From: Sphingomonas arvum
GTDB lineage: Bacteria > Pseudomonadota > Alphaproteobacteria > Sphingomonadales > Sphingomonadaceae
Direction of reading: 5' to 3'
DNA length: 64,000 bases
Assembly: GCF_026013565.1 (NCBI RefSeq)
Contig: NZ_JAPDOB010000001.1
Location: forward strand, 1,080,178 to 1,144,177
The notes below the pieces were generated by a model. It was not told where the DNA came from. It did not search any database and saw only the letters and a list, made by a program, of their open reading frames with translations. The position numbers were made by a program, and so were the translations under genes. Shown one piece after another: positions 26,247-36,769 of this stretch (position 1 is the first letter of the stretch; every line of letters starts with the position of its first letter).

Positions 26247-29200
26247 GCCGGCACCTTCTCCCGTTCGGCCGGTTTCTTCTCGCTGGCAGCGGCCACCCGC
26301 GCCAGGCCGCGGCTCAGCTGCACCGCTCCATTCAAGCGGGCGCTGGGCGTCGTCCAATCACGGCTGACCAGCAGCTTGCTGTCGGGCCGTAGCTTGGCTG
26401 CGCCCTTGAGGCGGTCGACGTAGCCGAGCAGCCCGGGCAGGTCGGGGAAGCCACCATCCGCAAAGGTGACAACCGCGCCGCGCTGGCCCACGTCCAGCTT
26501 GGCAATCCGGGCCTTGCGGCAGTTGATCTTGGTCTCGACCACCTGAAGCAGGTTCTGTGTCTCCTCGGGCAGCGGGCCGAAGCGGTCGATCATCTCCGCG
26601 GCGAACTCCTCGACCCCGCGGCCGTCCTCAAGTTCGCCAAGACGGCGGTAAAGGCCCATGCGCAAGTCGAGGTCGGGAACGTACAGCTCCGGGATCATGA
26701 TCGGCGCGCCCTCGACGTTGATCTGCGGCGAGAAGTCCTCGCGGCGCTCGGTCGAACCGCTCTTCACCTCGAGGATCGCCTCCTCCAGCATCGACTGGTA
26801 GAGCTCGAAACCCACTTCCTTGATGTGGCCGGACTGCTCGTCGCCAAGCAGGTTGCCGGCGCCACGGATGTCGAGGTCGTGGCTGGCGAGCTGGAAGCCC
26901 GCGCCTAGGCTGTCGAGGTTGGCAAGCACCTGCAGCCGCTTCTCGGCGGTCTCCGTGATCTGGCGATCCGGTGGGGTAGTCATGTAGGCGTAGGCGCGCG
27001 TCTTCGAACGGCCGACGCGGCCCCGCAGCTGGTAGAGCTGGGCGAGGCCGAAGCGATCGGCGCGGTGTATGATCAGCGTGTTTGCGCTCGGAATATCGAG
27101 GCCGCTCTCGACGATCGTTGTGGACAGCAGCACGTCATACTTGCGGTCGTAGAAGGCGCTCATCTTCTCCTCGACCTCGGTGGCGCTCATCTGCCCGTGA
27201 GCGGTGACCGCCTTCACCTCCGGCACCTCCTCGCGCAGCCATTCCTCGATGTCGGGCAGGTCGGCGACGCGCGGCACGACGAAGTAGCTCTGCCCACCGC
27301 GGTAATGCTCACGCAGCAGGGCCTCGCGGACCACCACCGGATCCCACGGTGTGACGTAGGTGCGCACCGCCAGACGGTCGACCGGCGGCGTTTGGATCAC
27401 GGACAGTTCGCGCAGGCCGCTCATCGCCATCTGCAGCGTGCGCGGAATGGGCGTCGCGGTGAGCGTCAGCACGTGGACGTCGGCCCGCAGCTCCTTCAGT
27501 CGCTCCTTGTGGGTGACGCCGAAACGCTGCTCCTCATCGACGATGACCAGGCCAAGGTTCTTGAACTTGATGCTCTTGGCCAGGATGGCGTGGGTCCCGA
27601 CCACGATGTCGACCTGCCCCGCCTCGAGGCCTTCCTTGGTCTTCTTCGCCTCGGCCGCGGGAACCAGTCGGGACAGGCGACCGATTTCGACGGGGAAGCC
27701 TTTGAAGCGCTCGACGAAGTTGGTGTAATGCTGCCGGGCGAGCAGCGTTGTCGGGCAGACCAGCGCCACTTGCCGCCCCGACATGGCGGCCACGAATGCT
27801 GCCCGCAGCGCCACTTCCGTCTTGCCGAAGCCGACGTCGCCGCAAACCAGTCGGTCCATCGGCTTGCCCGCGCCGAGATCGTCGAGGACATCGCCAATTG
27901 CCCGCTCTTGGTCGTCGGTCTCCTCGTAGGGGAAGCGATCGACGAAGGCAGGGTAGGCGCTGTCCGGCTCCGCCACCGTGCCGGGGCGGGTCGCGCGCAG
28001 GGCGGCGACCTTGATAAGCTCGCCCGCGATCTCGCGGATGCGCTCCTTCATGCGGCTCTTGCGCCGCTGCCAAGCTTCGCCGCCTAGGCGGTCCAGGGTC
28101 ACGCCCTCTTCGCCAGACCCGTAGCGGGAGAGGACGTCGATGTTCTCGACCGGCACGTAAAGCTTGTTGCCGCCGGCATACTCCAGCGCCACGCAATCGT
28201 GCGGGCTCCGGCCGACGGGGATGGAGGTCAGGCCCTCGTAACGCCCGATGCCGTGCTCCATATGGACGACTAGGTCGCCCGGCGTGAGCGTTGCCAGTTC
28301 GGACAGGAAGGCGTCGGCGCTCTTCTTGCGCTTGCGGCGGCGGACCAGCCGATCGCCGAGCATGTCCTGCTCCGTCAGGACCGCCACGTCGGGCGTGGTG
28401 AAGCCGTGGTCGAGGGGCAGGACGATCAGGGTGGCGGCGGCGTTGGAGCCGAGCGCCTCCTGCCAGCCGGGCGCGCCCTTCAACCCGGTCAGGCCATGAT
28501 CCTTAAGCAGACCGGCCAGGCGCTCGCGCGCGCCGCCGGTGTAGCTGGCCATGACCACCTTGTGCCCGCTCTTACGGAGCTTCTTCACATGGTCGACCAC
28601 GGCTTCGTAGATATTTTCGTTCTGCGCCCGCTCCGGTGCGAAGTCGCGGGCGGGGGAGACGCCGAAGTCGACGATGGTCGCCGCCTCGGGCTCCGGGAAC
28701 GGCGAGGTGCGATGGACCGGGCGGTCCGCCAGCTGTGCGTCCAACTCCTTGCGACTAAGGTAGAGCGCGGATGGTGGCAGCGGGCGGTAGCTCCCCGGCT
28801 GGGCTACCATCGCCCGCTCGCGGTTGGCGAAATAGTCGTGGATGGAGTCGTAGCGGGCCTCGACCGCACCATCGGTCCCGCCGTCGCGGATGATGATGTC
28901 GCCCTCGCCGAGGTGATCGAAGAGGGTCTCCAGCCGCTCTTCAAAGAGCGGGAGCCAGTGCTCCATTCCGGCCAGCCGGCGGCCGTCGCTGATTGCCTGG
29001 TAGAGCGGGTCACTGGTGGCGTTGGCGCCGAACTTCTCGCGGTAGCCGGCGCGAAAGCGCTTGATGCTCTCCTCGTCCAGCAGCGCCTCGGACGCGGGCA
29101 TCAGCGTGAAGGCCTCGGCCGGGCCGGTTGTCCGCTGATCGGCGGGGTCGAACGCCCGCATGGTCTCGATCTCGTCGCCGAAGAAGTCGAGACGGATCGC

Positions 29201-29749
29201 GTGCGGCTGCCCGGCCGGATAGAGGTCAACCAGGCTGCCGCGAACGGCGAAGTCACCTGCGTCCGCAACCGCATCGGCGCGCTGGTAGCCGTTAGCGACC
29301 AGCAGGGAGACCAGCTTGTCGCGGTCGATTCGCTCACCCGGGGCAAGGCGCTTGGTAAGCTGGCGAATACGGAAGGGGGTGAGCGTGCGCTGCGTGGCAG
29401 CGTTGGCGGTGGCGATTAGCAGCTGCGGGCCGGTGCGCTGGGCTTGGAGTGCCTGAAGCGCCGCCAGCCGCTCCGCCATGACCCGCAGCGAGGGCGAAGC
29501 CCGGTCGTAGGGCAGGCAGTCCCAGGCAGGATAGGTCACCACCTGCAGCTCGGGCGCGAACACGGGTGCGGTCTCCGCCAGCGAGCGCATGGCCGCTTCG
29601 TCCGGCACGATCACGACCGCGCGGGCACCCTTGCCGGTGGCGTGCGCGGCGCGGGCGAGGTCGGCGGCGAGCCACGGCAGGAAGCCGGCCGGCACCCCGG
29701 CGAGGGTCAGCGCTTCGGAGGCAGAGAGAATGCGTTGAAGGTCGGGCAC
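26243..29749 (-). CDS. mfd: Transcription-repair coupling factor
   Basis: A 1168-residue SF2 helicase that removes stalled RNA polymerase and recruits UvrA. The UvrB-homology region fills about 1-470. The RNA-polymerase interaction domain has GDLVVHMEHGIGRYEG (about 500). The translocase contains Walker A in CGDVGFGKTEVALRAAF, the DEEQ box in VDEEQRFG, and [10 protein letters not shown]. The relay helix region and TRG motif follow. The C-terminal domain 7 is present. Length is normal for the family. sdhE lies just upstream on the same strand. Confidence 0.98.
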   Translation of the reverse strand: MPDLQRILSASEALTLAGVPAGFLPWLAADLARAAHATGKGARAVVIVPDEAAMRSLAETAPVFAPELQVVTYPAWDCLPYDRASPSLRVMAERLAALQALQAQRTGPQLLIATANAATQRTLTPFRIRQLTKRLAPGERIDRDKLVSLLVANGYQRADAVADAGDFAVRGSLVDLYPAGQPHAIRLDFFGDEIETMRAFDPADQRTTGPAEAFTLMPASEALLDEESIKRFRAGYREKFGANATSDPLYQAISDGRRLAGMEHWLPLFEERLETLFDHLGEGDIIIRDGGTDGAVEARYDSIHDYFANRERAMVAQPGSYRPLPPSALYLSRKELDAQLADRPVHRTSPFPEPEAATIVDFGVSPARDFAPERAQNENIYEAVVDHVKKLRKSGHKVVMASYTGGARERLAGLLKDHGLTGLKGAPGWQEALGSNAAATLIVLPLDHGFTTPDVAVLTEQDMLGDRLVRRRKRKKSADAFLSELATLTPGDLVVHMEHGIGRYEGLTSIPVGRSPHDCVALEYAGGNKLYVPVENIDVLSRYGSGEEGVTLDRLGGEAWQRRKSRMKERIREIAGELIKVAALRATRPGTVAEPDSAYPAFVDRFPYEETDDQERAIGDVLDDLGAGKPMDRLVCGDVGFGKTEVALRAAFVAAMSGRQVALVCPTTLLARQHYTNFVERFKGFPVEIGRLSRLVPAAEAKKTKEGLEAGQVDIVVGTHAILAKSIKFKNLGLVIVDEEQRFGVTHKERLKELRADVHVLTLTATPIPRTLQMAMSGLRELSVIQTPPVDRLAVRTYVTPWDPVVVREALLREHYRGGQSYFVVPRVADLPDIEEWLREEVPEVKAVTAHGQMSATEVEEKMSAFYDRKYDVLLSTTIVESGLDIPSANTLIIHRADRFGLAQLYQLRGRVGRSKTRAYAYMTTPPDRQITETAEKRLQVLANLDSLGAGFQLASHDLDIRGAGNLLGDEQSGHIKEVGFELYQSMLEEAILEVKSGSTERREDFSPQINVEGAPIMIPELYVPDLDLRMGLYRRLGELEDGRGVEEFAAEMIDRFGPLPEETQNLLQVVETKINCRKARIAKLDVGQRGAVVTFADGGFPDLPGLLGYVDRLKGAAKLRPDSKLLVSRDWTTPSARLNGAVQLSRGLARVAAASEKKPAEREKVPA

Positions 29750-29756
29750 GAACTAC

Positions 29757-30035
29757 TCAGCGGGCGATCGGCAGATAGTCGAGCCGCTGCATCGCCTGCA
29801 TCAGCCCGCCTTGGAAGCGCGCCGGGACCGGCTGGGTTCCGATCGCCCAGGCCATGATGTCGACGTCCTGTTCCTCCAGCAGGGCGGTGAACAGCGCCCG
29901 GTCGGCCGCGTCCCAAGTGGCTGAGTGCTTGTCGAAGAAGCCGCCGACCATCTGGTCCGCCTCCTTCACTCCACGATGATGCGCGCGCCACTTCAGGCGC
30001 TTCAGCTCGACGTCCTCGGAATGCATGAGGGGCAT
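29757..30035 (-). CDS. sdhE: FAD assembly factor for succinate dehydrogenase (SdhE)
   Basis: A 92-residue protein of the SdhE/SDHAF2 family, which helps attach FAD covalently to succinate dehydrogenase. The RGxxE motif is present as HHRGVKEAD in WRAHHRGVKEADQMVGGFF. Five short helices follow the family pattern (TALLEEQDVDIMAWAIG). The start is ATG 30035 (MPLMHSED); ATG 30026 is possible. It ends seven bases before mfd. recG starts 40 bases away on the other strand, so the two share a divergent promoter. Confidence 0.93.
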   Translation of the reverse strand: MPLMHSEDVELKRLKWRAHHRGVKEADQMVGGFFDKHSATWDAADRALFTALLEEQDVDIMAWAIGTQPVPARFQGGLMQAMQRLDYLPIAR

Positions 30036-30074
30036 GTAGGCGCGAACCGCGTTGCTCGCTAGACGTAGCCACGC

Positions 30075-32126
30075 ATGCGGCCCGATCTGCTTAATCCCCT
30101 GTTCGCCGAAGTGGAGACGCTGAAGGGCGTCGGCCCGCAGCTGGCCCGAGCGCTTCATCGCCTGGACCTGGAGCGAGTGGTGGACCTGCTGTTCCACCTG
30201 CCCACCGGCAGCGTCGAGCGGGTGCGCGCGCCGGCGGCCAGTCCGGTGCTGCTGGGGCGCTTGGTGGTGCTCGAGGTTACGCCGTTCGAGGCGCGGCTGA
30301 GCCAGGGACGTGGGCCAACCCGCATTTTCGGCAGCGATGCCGACGGCAATGTTATCACGTTGGCCTTCTTCAATCATGGCGGTTGGGCGAAGAAGCAGCT
30401 GCCGCTGGGCGAGCCCAGGATCGTGTCGGGCAAGCTGGAGGCTTATGGTGACCAGTGGCAAATGGTGCACCCGGACGTGGTTGAGCCGGGCAAGGCCGAG
30501 CCGCCGCTGAAGGAAAGCGTCTATCCGCTGACCGAAGGGCTGACGAGCAAGCGCCTGCGGGAGTTGGCGGCGCAGGCGCTGGAGCGGGCGCCGGAACTGA
30601 CGGAATGGGTCGAGCCGTCCTTGCTGGGTCAACGTGGGTGGCTCCCCTGGCGGGCGGCGGTGGCGAGCGCCCATGCGGAGCCGGGCGACACGGCGGTGCG
30701 GGCACGGCTGGCCTATGACGAGATCTTCGCCAATCAGCTGGCGCTGCAGCTGCTGCGGCAGGTCAGCCGGCGCAAGAAGGGTGTGCCGCTGCAGGGAGAT
30801 GGGCGGATCGTTGCCCGGCTGCGGCTACCGTACGAGCTGACCGGGGCGCAGCGGCGGGTAGCCGAGGAGATCCGCGGCGACATGGCGCAGGCCGCGCCGA
30901 TGCTGCGGCTGCTGCAGGGCGACGTGGGGTCGGGCAAGACGCTGGTGGCGCTGCTGGCGATGCTCAACGCGGTGGAGGCGGGGGCACAGGCGGCGCTGTT
31001 GGCGCCGACCGAAATCCTGGCTCGGCAGCACCATGCGACCTTGCTCAAGCAGCTCGACCCCATTGGCGTCCGCGTCGCCATCCTGACCGGGCGCGAAAAG
31101 GGGCGGGCACGCGATAGCGTCCTTATGGGCCTGGCGGACGGCAGCATCGACATCCTGGTCGGCACCCACGCCATCTTTCAGGAGAAGGTGGCGTACCGGA
31201 ACCTTGGGCTGGCGGTGATCGACGAACAGCATCGCTTCGGCGTCTCGCAGCGGCTGCTGCTGTCGGCCAAGGCGGCACGGCCGCCGCACCTGCTGGTGAT
31301 GACGGCGACGCCGATCCCGCGGACTCTGACGCTGACGCAATATGGCGAGATGGACGTCAGCCGGATCGACGAGATGCCGCCTGGTCGAACACCGGTGGAA
31401 ACCCGGGTGATCAGCGACGAGCGGCTTGGTGACGTGATCGACGGACTGGCCCGGCACGTCGCCGCCGGGGGGCAGGCCTATTGGGTGTGCCCGCTGGTGG
31501 AGGAGAGCGAAACCAGCGACGCGGCTGCGGCCGAGGAGCGTGCGGCGGTGCTGCGGGAACGGTTTCCGGGACAGGTCGGGCTGGTGCACGGCCGGATGAA
31601 AGGTCCGGACAAGGACGCCGTCATGGCGGCGTTCGCCGTCGGTGAACTGGCCGTGCTGGTCGCCACCACGGTGATCGAGGTCGGAGTGGACGTGCCCAAT
31701 TCGACGCTGATGGTCGTGGAAGGCGCTGAGCGGTTCGGGTTGGCGCAGCTGCACCAATTGCGCGGCCGGGTCGGACGCGGAACGGGCAAGTCGACGTGCC
31801 TGCTGATCCGCGGCCAGACGCTGAGCGAGACGGGCCGAGCGCGGCTGGCGCTGATGCGGGAGACCAGCGACGGGTTCCGCATCGCGGAGGAAGACCTGAA
31901 GCTGCGGGGACCGGGCGAGATCTTGGGCACCCGGCAGTCGGGGGAGGCGGCGTTCCGATTGGCAACGCCGGAGTTGGTGCAAGAGCTGGCCGGAGCGGCA
32001 ACCGACGATGCCCGCCTGCTGCTCGATCGCGACGGCGGCCTGGCGGGGCCACGCGGGGAGGCGGCGCGGCTGTGCCTGTACCTATTCGAGCGCGACCAGG
32101 CAGTGGACCTGCTGCGGTCGGGCTAG
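30075..32126 (+). CDS. recG: ATP-dependent DNA helicase RecG
   Basis: A 683-residue branch-migration helicase. The wedge/OB domain contains [18 protein letters not shown]. The helicase motor shows [12 protein letters not shown], Walker A in [16 protein letters not shown], the DEQH-like [18 protein letters not shown], and the motif VI region [10 protein letters not shown]. The C-terminal TRG region [18 protein letters not shown] completes it. Length is normal. Its end overlaps tyrS by four bases on the other strand. Confidence 0.98.
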   Translation: MRPDLLNPLFAEVETLKGVGPQLARALHRLDLERVVDLLFHLPTGSVERVRAPAASPVLLGRLVVLEVTPFEARLSQGRGPTRIFGSDADGNVITLAFFNHGGWAKKQLPLGEPRIVSGKLEAYGDQWQMVHPDVVEPGKAEPPLKESVYPLTEGLTSKRLRELAAQALERAPELTEWVEPSLLGQRGWLPWRAAVASAHAEPGDTAVRARLAYDEIFANQLALQLLRQVSRRKKGVPLQGDGRIVARLRLPYELTGAQRRVAEEIRGDMAQAAPMLRLLQGDVGSGKTLVALLAMLNAVEAGAQAALLAPTEILARQHHATLLKQLDPIGVRVAILTGREKGRARDSVLMGLADGSIDILVGTHAIFQEKVAYRNLGLAVIDEQHRFGVSQRLLLSAKAARPPHLLVMTATPIPRTLTLTQYGEMDVSRIDEMPPGRTPVETRVISDERLGDVIDGLARHVAAGGQAYWVCPLVEESETSDAAAAEERAAVLRERFPGQVGLVHGRMKGPDKDAVMAAFAVGELAVLVATTVIEVGVDVPNSTLMVVEGAERFGLAQLHQLRGRVGRGTGKSTCLLIRGQTLSETGRARLALMRETSDGFRIAEEDLKLRGPGEILGTRQSGEAAFRLATPELVQELAGAATDDARLLLDRDGGLAGPRGEAARLCLYLFERDQAVDLLRSG

Positions 32127-33355
32127 GGCAGCAGCAGGCCGTGCTTCTTCTTGCCGAGGCTTAGCTTGGTTTCGGAAGTGACTGATATCACGAGCAGAGG
32201 ATCGCTCACCGGCTGGTCGTCGATCCGCACCGCTCCCTCGGCGATCTTGCGCTTGGCCTCGCCATTCGACGCGCAGAAGCCGAGCCCGGTCAGCGCCGCC
32301 TGCACGCCGATCTGGCCGCCGGTCTGAAGGGTTGGTAGCGCTTCGCCTGACCCGCCGCCGGCAAAGGTCTGCTGCGCCGTCTCGGCCGCGGCCTCGGCCG
32401 CCTTACGGCCGTGGAGCAGGGCAGTCGCCTCCGTCGCCAGAACCACCTTGGCCCCGTTTATCTCTGCGCCCGGCATGGCCTCCAACCGCGCGACCTCTTC
32501 GAGCGGAAGATCGGTGAACAGGCGCAGGAACTTGCCGACGTCCGCATCGGCCGAGTTTCGCCAGAACTGCCAATAGTCATACGGCGAGAGGCGATAACCG
32601 TCAGGACCGTCGGCGTTCAGCCAGACCGCGCCTTGCGCCGTCTTGCCCATCTTGCCGCCGTCGGCGGTGGTGATCAGCGGGGTGGTGACGCCGAACACCT
32701 CTTGCCCGGCGATCCTGCGGGTCAGCTCGATGCCATTGACGATGTTGCCCCACTGATCCGAGCCGCCGAGCTGGAGACGGCAGCCGGCGCGGCGGAACAG
32801 TTCCAGGAAGTCGTAGCCCTGGAGGATCATGTAGTTGAACTCCAGGAAGCTCAGCGACTGCTCGCGGTCGAGGCGGAGCCGCACACTGTCGAAGCTCAGC
32901 ATCCGGTTGACGGAAAAATGCTGGCCGATCTCCCGCAGGAACGGGATGTATTCCAGGCGGTCCAGCCAATCGGCGTTGTTGACCAGCACCGCGTCCGTCG
33001 CGCCATCGCCAAAGGTCAAAAAGCGCTCGAACACCCGGCGGATGCCGGCGATGTTGGCGTCGATCTGTTCGTGGCCAAGCAGCTTGCGGGCTTCGTCCTT
33101 GAAGCTCGGATCGCCGATCTTGCTGGTGCCTCCCCCCATCAGAACGATCGGCTTGTGCCCGGCCTGCTGTAGCCGGCGAAGCATCATGATCTGCACCAGG
33201 CTGCCGACGTGGAGCGAAGGCGCGGTGGCGTCGAACCCGATGTAGCCGGTGACCACCTCCTTGGCCGCCAACGAGTCCAGCGCCGTAGCGTCCGTCGCCT
33301 GGTGGATGTAGCCGCGCTCGTCCAGCGCGCGGAGGAGGGTGGAGGCGTAGGTCAT
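32123..33355 (-). CDS. tyrS: Tyrosyl-tRNA synthetase
   Basis: A 410-residue class-I synthetase. The HIGH-type motif is [10 protein letters not shown], and the KMSKS-type motif appears as GGKMGKT. The tyrosine-binding segment is in [14 protein letters not shown], and GGSDQWGNI is the conserved YQGGSDQ-like region. A C-terminal S4 RNA-binding domain (about 340-400) is recognisable by [17 protein letters not shown] chose ATG 33355 (MTYASTLL), since the frame opens 22 codons earlier in the gap. Confidence 0.97.
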   Translation of the reverse strand: MTYASTLLRALDERGYIHQATDATALDSLAAKEVVTGYIGFDATAPSLHVGSLVQIMMLRRLQQAGHKPIVLMGGGTSKIGDPSFKDEARKLLGHEQIDANIAGIRRVFERFLTFGDGATDAVLVNNADWLDRLEYIPFLREIGQHFSVNRMLSFDSVRLRLDREQSLSFLEFNYMILQGYDFLELFRRAGCRLQLGGSDQWGNIVNGIELTRRIAGQEVFGVTTPLITTADGGKMGKTAQGAVWLNADGPDGYRLSPYDYWQFWRNSADADVGKFLRLFTDLPLEEVARLEAMPGAEINGAKVVLATEATALLHGRKAAEAAAETAQQTFAGGGSGEALPTLQTGGQIGVQAALTGLGFCASNGEAKRKIAEGAVRIDDQPVSDPLLVISVTSETKLSLGKKKHGLLLP

Positions 33356-33419
33356 GGCGGGGCTCCTAGCTTCTGTGTTGGCGCTTGTCGAAGGGCCGCT
33401 TGCCCGCCAAACGGGCCCC

Positions 33420-33941
33420 ATGCGCTTCGAACTCCGCCCTCATTCCGACACGCCGCCCGACCGTTCGGACATGACCCTGGAGGTCTGGCTTGAGCGGTGG
33501 GACGATGGACGGGCGGAGATCAGCTATCACCTGCACGCGCCAACGGACGAGTTGGTGCTGCCGGACCAGCCACGCGGCCGCGCCGACGAGCTGTGGAAGT
33601 CGACCTGCTTCGAATTGTTCGTGAAGGACGAGGCTGGCTACACCGAATATAACTTCTCGCCCTCGGGCGCGTGGGCTGCTTACCGGTTCGAAGGCTATCG
33701 TTCGGGCATGCGGCCGCTGGAGGTAGATCGTCCGCAGATCGACCTGGACGATAATGGCGACGCCTTCCTGCTCGACGCCGTGATCGAGCTGGAGGCAGAC
33801 GGCCGGTTCGGGCTCGCCGCCGTCGTCGAGGAAGTATCGGGCACCAGGAGCTACTGGGCGCTGGCGCACGGGCCGGGTAAGCCGGACTTCCACGCGGAGG
33901 CTTGCTTCGCGGCCACGCTGCCGCCACCAACCGCCGCATGA
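33420..33941 (+). CDS. DOMON-like domain protein
   Basis: A 173-residue protein resembling the stand-alone DOMON-like group. It contains [35 protein letters not shown], and the [14 protein letters not shown] stretch, which match my memory of that family. DOMON folds bind haem or sugars; the ligand here is not known. Its stop overlaps the start of the NamZ-like gene (ATGA at 33938-33941), so they are coupled and probably act together on cell-wall sugars. ATG 33420 was chosen (frame opens at 33354). Confidence 0.8.
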   Translation: MRFELRPHSDTPPDRSDMTLEVWLERWDDGRAEISYHLHAPTDELVLPDQPRGRADELWKSTCFELFVKDEAGYTEYNFSPSGAWAAYRFEGYRSGMRPLEVDRPQIDLDDNGDAFLLDAVIELEADGRFGLAAVVEEVSGTRSYWALAHGPGKPDFHAEACFAATLPPPTAA

Positions 33942-35137
33942 CCCTGTTCGGTATCGACCGGCTGCTTGCCGATCCTGAGCTCCGCCGCCCGCTCGAGGGC
34001 AAGCGTATTGCGCTGCTGGCCCACCCCGCATCCGTCACGGCGGACCTCACCCACGGCATCGACGCACTGGTCGCGGCCGGGCTGAACGTGACCGCCGCTT
34101 TCGGGCCGCAACACGGGCTGAAGGGCGACAAGCAGGACAACATGATGGAGACGCCGGACGAGACCGATCCGCGGCTCGGCATCCCGGTGTTCAGCCTCTA
34201 TGGCGAGGTGCGGCGGCCATCAGGCCAGATGATGAGCAGCGCCGACGTGTTTCTGTTCGACCTGCAGGACCTCGGCTGCCGGATCTACACGTTCGTGACG
34301 ACCTTGCTCTACCTGCTCGAGGCCGCGGCGGAGCATGGCAAGACGGTATGGGTCCTCGACCGACCCAACCCGGCGGGGCGGCCGGTGGAAGGGACGCTGC
34401 TGCTGCCCGGGTGGGAGAGCTTCGTCGGCGCCGGGCCGATGGTCATGCGCCACGGCCTGACTATGGGCGAGATGGGGCAGTGGTTTATCCGCCACTTCAA
34501 CCTCGACGTCGACTATCGGGTGGTCGAGATGGAAGGCTGGCGGCCGGACGCCGCGCCGGGCTTCGGCTGGCCCGAGGACCGCGTGTGGATCAATCCGTCG
34601 CCGAACGCCGCCAATCTCAACATGGCGCGGGCCTATGCCGGCACGGTGATGCTGGAGGGCACGACCCTGAGCGAGGGCCGGGGAACGACGCGGGCGCTGG
34701 AACTGTTCGGGGCGCCCGACCTTGATGGACGCACGGTGCTGGACGAGATGCGGCGGATTGCGCCTGAGTGGCTTGAAGGCTGCGCGCTGCGGGAGGTCTA
34801 TTTCGAGCCGACCTTTCACAAGCATGTGCACCAGCTCTGCGGCGGGCTGTTTATCCATGCGGAGGGGCGCTTCTACGACCATGCGCGGTTCCGGCCGTGG
34901 CGGCTGCAGGCGCTGGCGTTCAAGGCGATCCGGCAATTATGCCCAGACTATCCACTGTGGCGTGACTTCCCGTACGAATATGTATTCGACAAGCTGGCGA
35001 TTGACGTGATCAATGGCGGTCCAGCCCTGCGCGAGTGGGTTGACGATGCGGCGGCGGAGGCGGGCGACCTCGAGGCGCTCGCGGCTCGCGACGAAGCCCG
35101 CTGGTGGGAAGAAACGCGCGGGCTGCACCGGTACTGA
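33938..35137 (+). CDS. DUF1343 protein (NamZ-like exo-beta-N-acetylmuramidase)
   Basis: A 399-residue DUF1343 protein. The family was shown to include NamZ, which removes terminal MurNAc from peptidoglycan fragments. Visible landmarks: IALLAHPASVTADLTHG, AFGPQHGLKGDKQDNM, LFDLQDLGCRIYTF, and VWVLDRPNPAGRPVEG. Further on are WINPSPNAANLNMARAYAG and MLEGTTLSEGRGTTR. No signal peptide is visible, so it may act in the cytosol on recycled fragments. It overlaps the DOMON-like gene by four bases. Confidence 0.85.
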   Translation: MTLFGIDRLLADPELRRPLEGKRIALLAHPASVTADLTHGIDALVAAGLNVTAAFGPQHGLKGDKQDNMMETPDETDPRLGIPVFSLYGEVRRPSGQMMSSADVFLFDLQDLGCRIYTFVTTLLYLLEAAAEHGKTVWVLDRPNPAGRPVEGTLLLPGWESFVGAGPMVMRHGLTMGEMGQWFIRHFNLDVDYRVVEMEGWRPDAAPGFGWPEDRVWINPSPNAANLNMARAYAGTVMLEGTTLSEGRGTTRALELFGAPDLDGRTVLDEMRRIAPEWLEGCALREVYFEPTFHKHVHQLCGGLFIHAEGRFYDHARFRPWRLQALAFKAIRQLCPDYPLWRDFPYEYVFDKLAIDVINGGPALREWVDDAAAEAGDLEALAARDEARWWEETRGLHRY

Positions 35138-35144
35138 GCGCCAT

Positions 35145-35600
35145 ATGCGCGTTGCGCTCTTCGAACCGGAGATAGCCGGCAATGTCGGTGCCGTGCTGCG
35201 ACTGGGCGCCTGCCTTGGCGTGCCGATCGATCTTATCGAGCCCATGGGGTTCGCCTGGGACGACCGCAGGGTGCGCCGGACTGCAATGGATTACATCGAC
35301 CATGTGGCCGTGACGCGCCATGCAGACTTCCCGGCGTTTCGGGCGAGCATCGCACCCGCCCGAATGGTCCTGTTCACGACCAAGGCCAGCCGATCCGCCT
35401 ATGATTTCCGGTACCAGCCAAACGACGTGCTGCTGTTCGGCAAGGAAAGCGCGGGCGTGCCGGCAGCGGTTGCGCAGGCGTGTTTCGAGCGCGTGCGACT
35501 GCCCATCCGCCCGGAGGTCCGCTCTATGAACCTTGCGACCGCCGCGGCGCTGGGGCTGGGCGAGGCGCTGCGGCAGACGGGAATGCTGCCGGATACTTGA
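35145..35600 (+). CDS. trmL: tRNA (cytidine(34)-2'-O)-methyltransferase
   Basis: A 151-residue SPOUT (TrmH-type) methyltransferase that methylates the ribose at the wobble base of certain leucine tRNAs. The knot motifs are visible: ALFEPEIAGNVGAVLRLGAC (motif 1), VLLFGKESAGVPA (motif 2), and LPIRPEVRSMNLATAAALGLGEALR (motif 3). Length is typical. It begins eight bases after the NamZ-like gene, so it may be transcribed with it. The ATG at 35145 was chosen. Confidence 0.95.
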   Translation: MRVALFEPEIAGNVGAVLRLGACLGVPIDLIEPMGFAWDDRRVRRTAMDYIDHVAVTRHADFPAFRASIAPARMVLFTTKASRSAYDFRYQPNDVLLFGKESAGVPAAVAQACFERVRLPIRPEVRSMNLATAAALGLGEALRQTGMLPDT

Positions 35601-35642
35601 GTGACCGTTAGCCGTGCTTGCGATGCAGCGGAGCCGGGCAAG

Positions 35643-35906
35643 CTAGTCCTTGTCGAGCGCGCTTCCGGCCGTCCGACGGCCCAGGAAGCCTTCGGCACCC
35701 GCCTGCGTCCTGGCGTCGAATTCCGCCCATTCCGCTTTGGTGAAGCAGAACCTCTTGGGCATGATCGAGCCGGTCGGGATGAACTTGCGGCAGGTCTTCT
35801 CTGTGGCCGCCGGCTGAGCCGGTGTGGCTGACGGCGCAGCAGCCTGAGCTGCCTGCGGGGCAGGCGAGAGCGCAAGGGCGGCGGTGACGAGCAAGGACAA
35901 GAACAT
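35643..35906 (-). CDS. Small exported protein with two cysteines
   Basis: An 87-residue protein. The N-terminus is hydrophobic (MFLSLLVTAALALS) and is followed by a PAPQAAQAAAPSATPAQPAA linker, so an export signal is likely. The remaining 50 residues hold two cysteines (TCRKFIP and KRFCFTKAEW) that could form one disulfide. Such small proteins occur in sphingomonads and have no known function. It is convergent with trmL. Confidence 0.7.
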   Translation of the reverse strand: MFLSLLVTAALALSPAPQAAQAAAPSATPAQPAATEKTCRKFIPTGSIMPKRFCFTKAEWAEFDARTQAGAEGFLGRRTAGSALDKD

Positions 35907-35995
35907 GGGAGCCTCTCCACCAAGTAGCGCCCCATCATGTCACGACGCGCTCGCGTCGTCCATTCGCCGAATATCGGGATGAAGATGTGGCGCCT

Positions 35996-36769
35996 TTACA
36001 GGCTGTCGACCGTCATGAGCGGGCGCCAGCCGGGCGTGAGGTCGGCCGGGTAAGGCTCGCCGTCGTGGATTCCGCCGGCGACGTAGACGCAATCGATGCC
36101 GTAGCTCGCGGCGCCAAGTACGTCCGTCTTCAACCCGTCGCCGATGGCCACCACCGCATGCCTGGGCGGGCCACCGGCGAGGTCCAGCGCATGGTCGTAG
36201 GTGGAGGCAAAAGGCTTGCCGTGCCACACGGTACGACCGCCCATTGCCTCGTAGGCGTCCGCCAGCGCTCCGGCGCAGACCACCCGCCTTCCGCCGTGGT
36301 CCACGACCCGGTCCGGATTGAGGCAATGGAGCAGCACGTCATTCCGCCGCCACTCATCCAGCCGTTCGGCGTAATCATCGACAGTTTCGTGCGACTGGAG
36401 GCCGGCGCAGGCGAGTTCGCGATAGCCCTTGTCGGTCAGTTCCAGGCCCGCCTCGACCAGGTCGGCCCGATCCGCCGCCGTTCCGCAGAACCCGACTGCT
36501 CGACCCTTGAGCGCCGCAATCCCGACTTCGCCCGCGCTGACGATTCCGTCGTAGAGCATCGGATCGAGCTTCATCGCGTCGAGTTGGCGTCCGGTCGTGG
36601 CCGCGCTGCGCGGAGCGTTGGTGACGAACAATGTTTTTCGCCCTTCCGTTCGCCAGCGTTTCAGGCGGTTCTCGGCACCGGGCAGCAGCCGGTAACCGTC
36701 ATGGACGCAGCCCCACAGGTCGCACAGGACCAGGCGGTAGCGGGCCGGCAGCGCGTCGAGGTCGTTCAC
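35996..36769 (-). CDS. HAD superfamily class IIA sugar phosphatase-like protein
   Basis: A 257-residue HAD hydrolase. Motif I is LVLCDLWGCVHDG (DxWG variant), motif II is LFVTNAPRS, the lysine motif region is WHGKPFASTYDHAL, and motif IV is AIGDGLKTDVLGA. This matches the NagD/PGP-like class IIA, particularly the alphaproteobacterial group with DLWG. Substrate is unknown; sugar phosphates are likely. The GTG at 36769 overlaps the stop of the transporter gene (GTGA), and I prefer it to the longer frame to 36856. Confidence 0.88.
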   Translation of the reverse strand: MNDLDALPARYRLVLCDLWGCVHDGYRLLPGAENRLKRWRTEGRKTLFVTNAPRSAATTGRQLDAMKLDPMLYDGIVSAGEVGIAALKGRAVGFCGTAADRADLVEAGLELTDKGYRELACAGLQSHETVDDYAERLDEWRRNDVLLHCLNPDRVVDHGGRRVVCAGALADAYEAMGGRTVWHGKPFASTYDHALDLAGGPPRHAVVAIGDGLKTDVLGAASYGIDCVYVAGGIHDGEPYPADLTPGWRPLMTVDSL

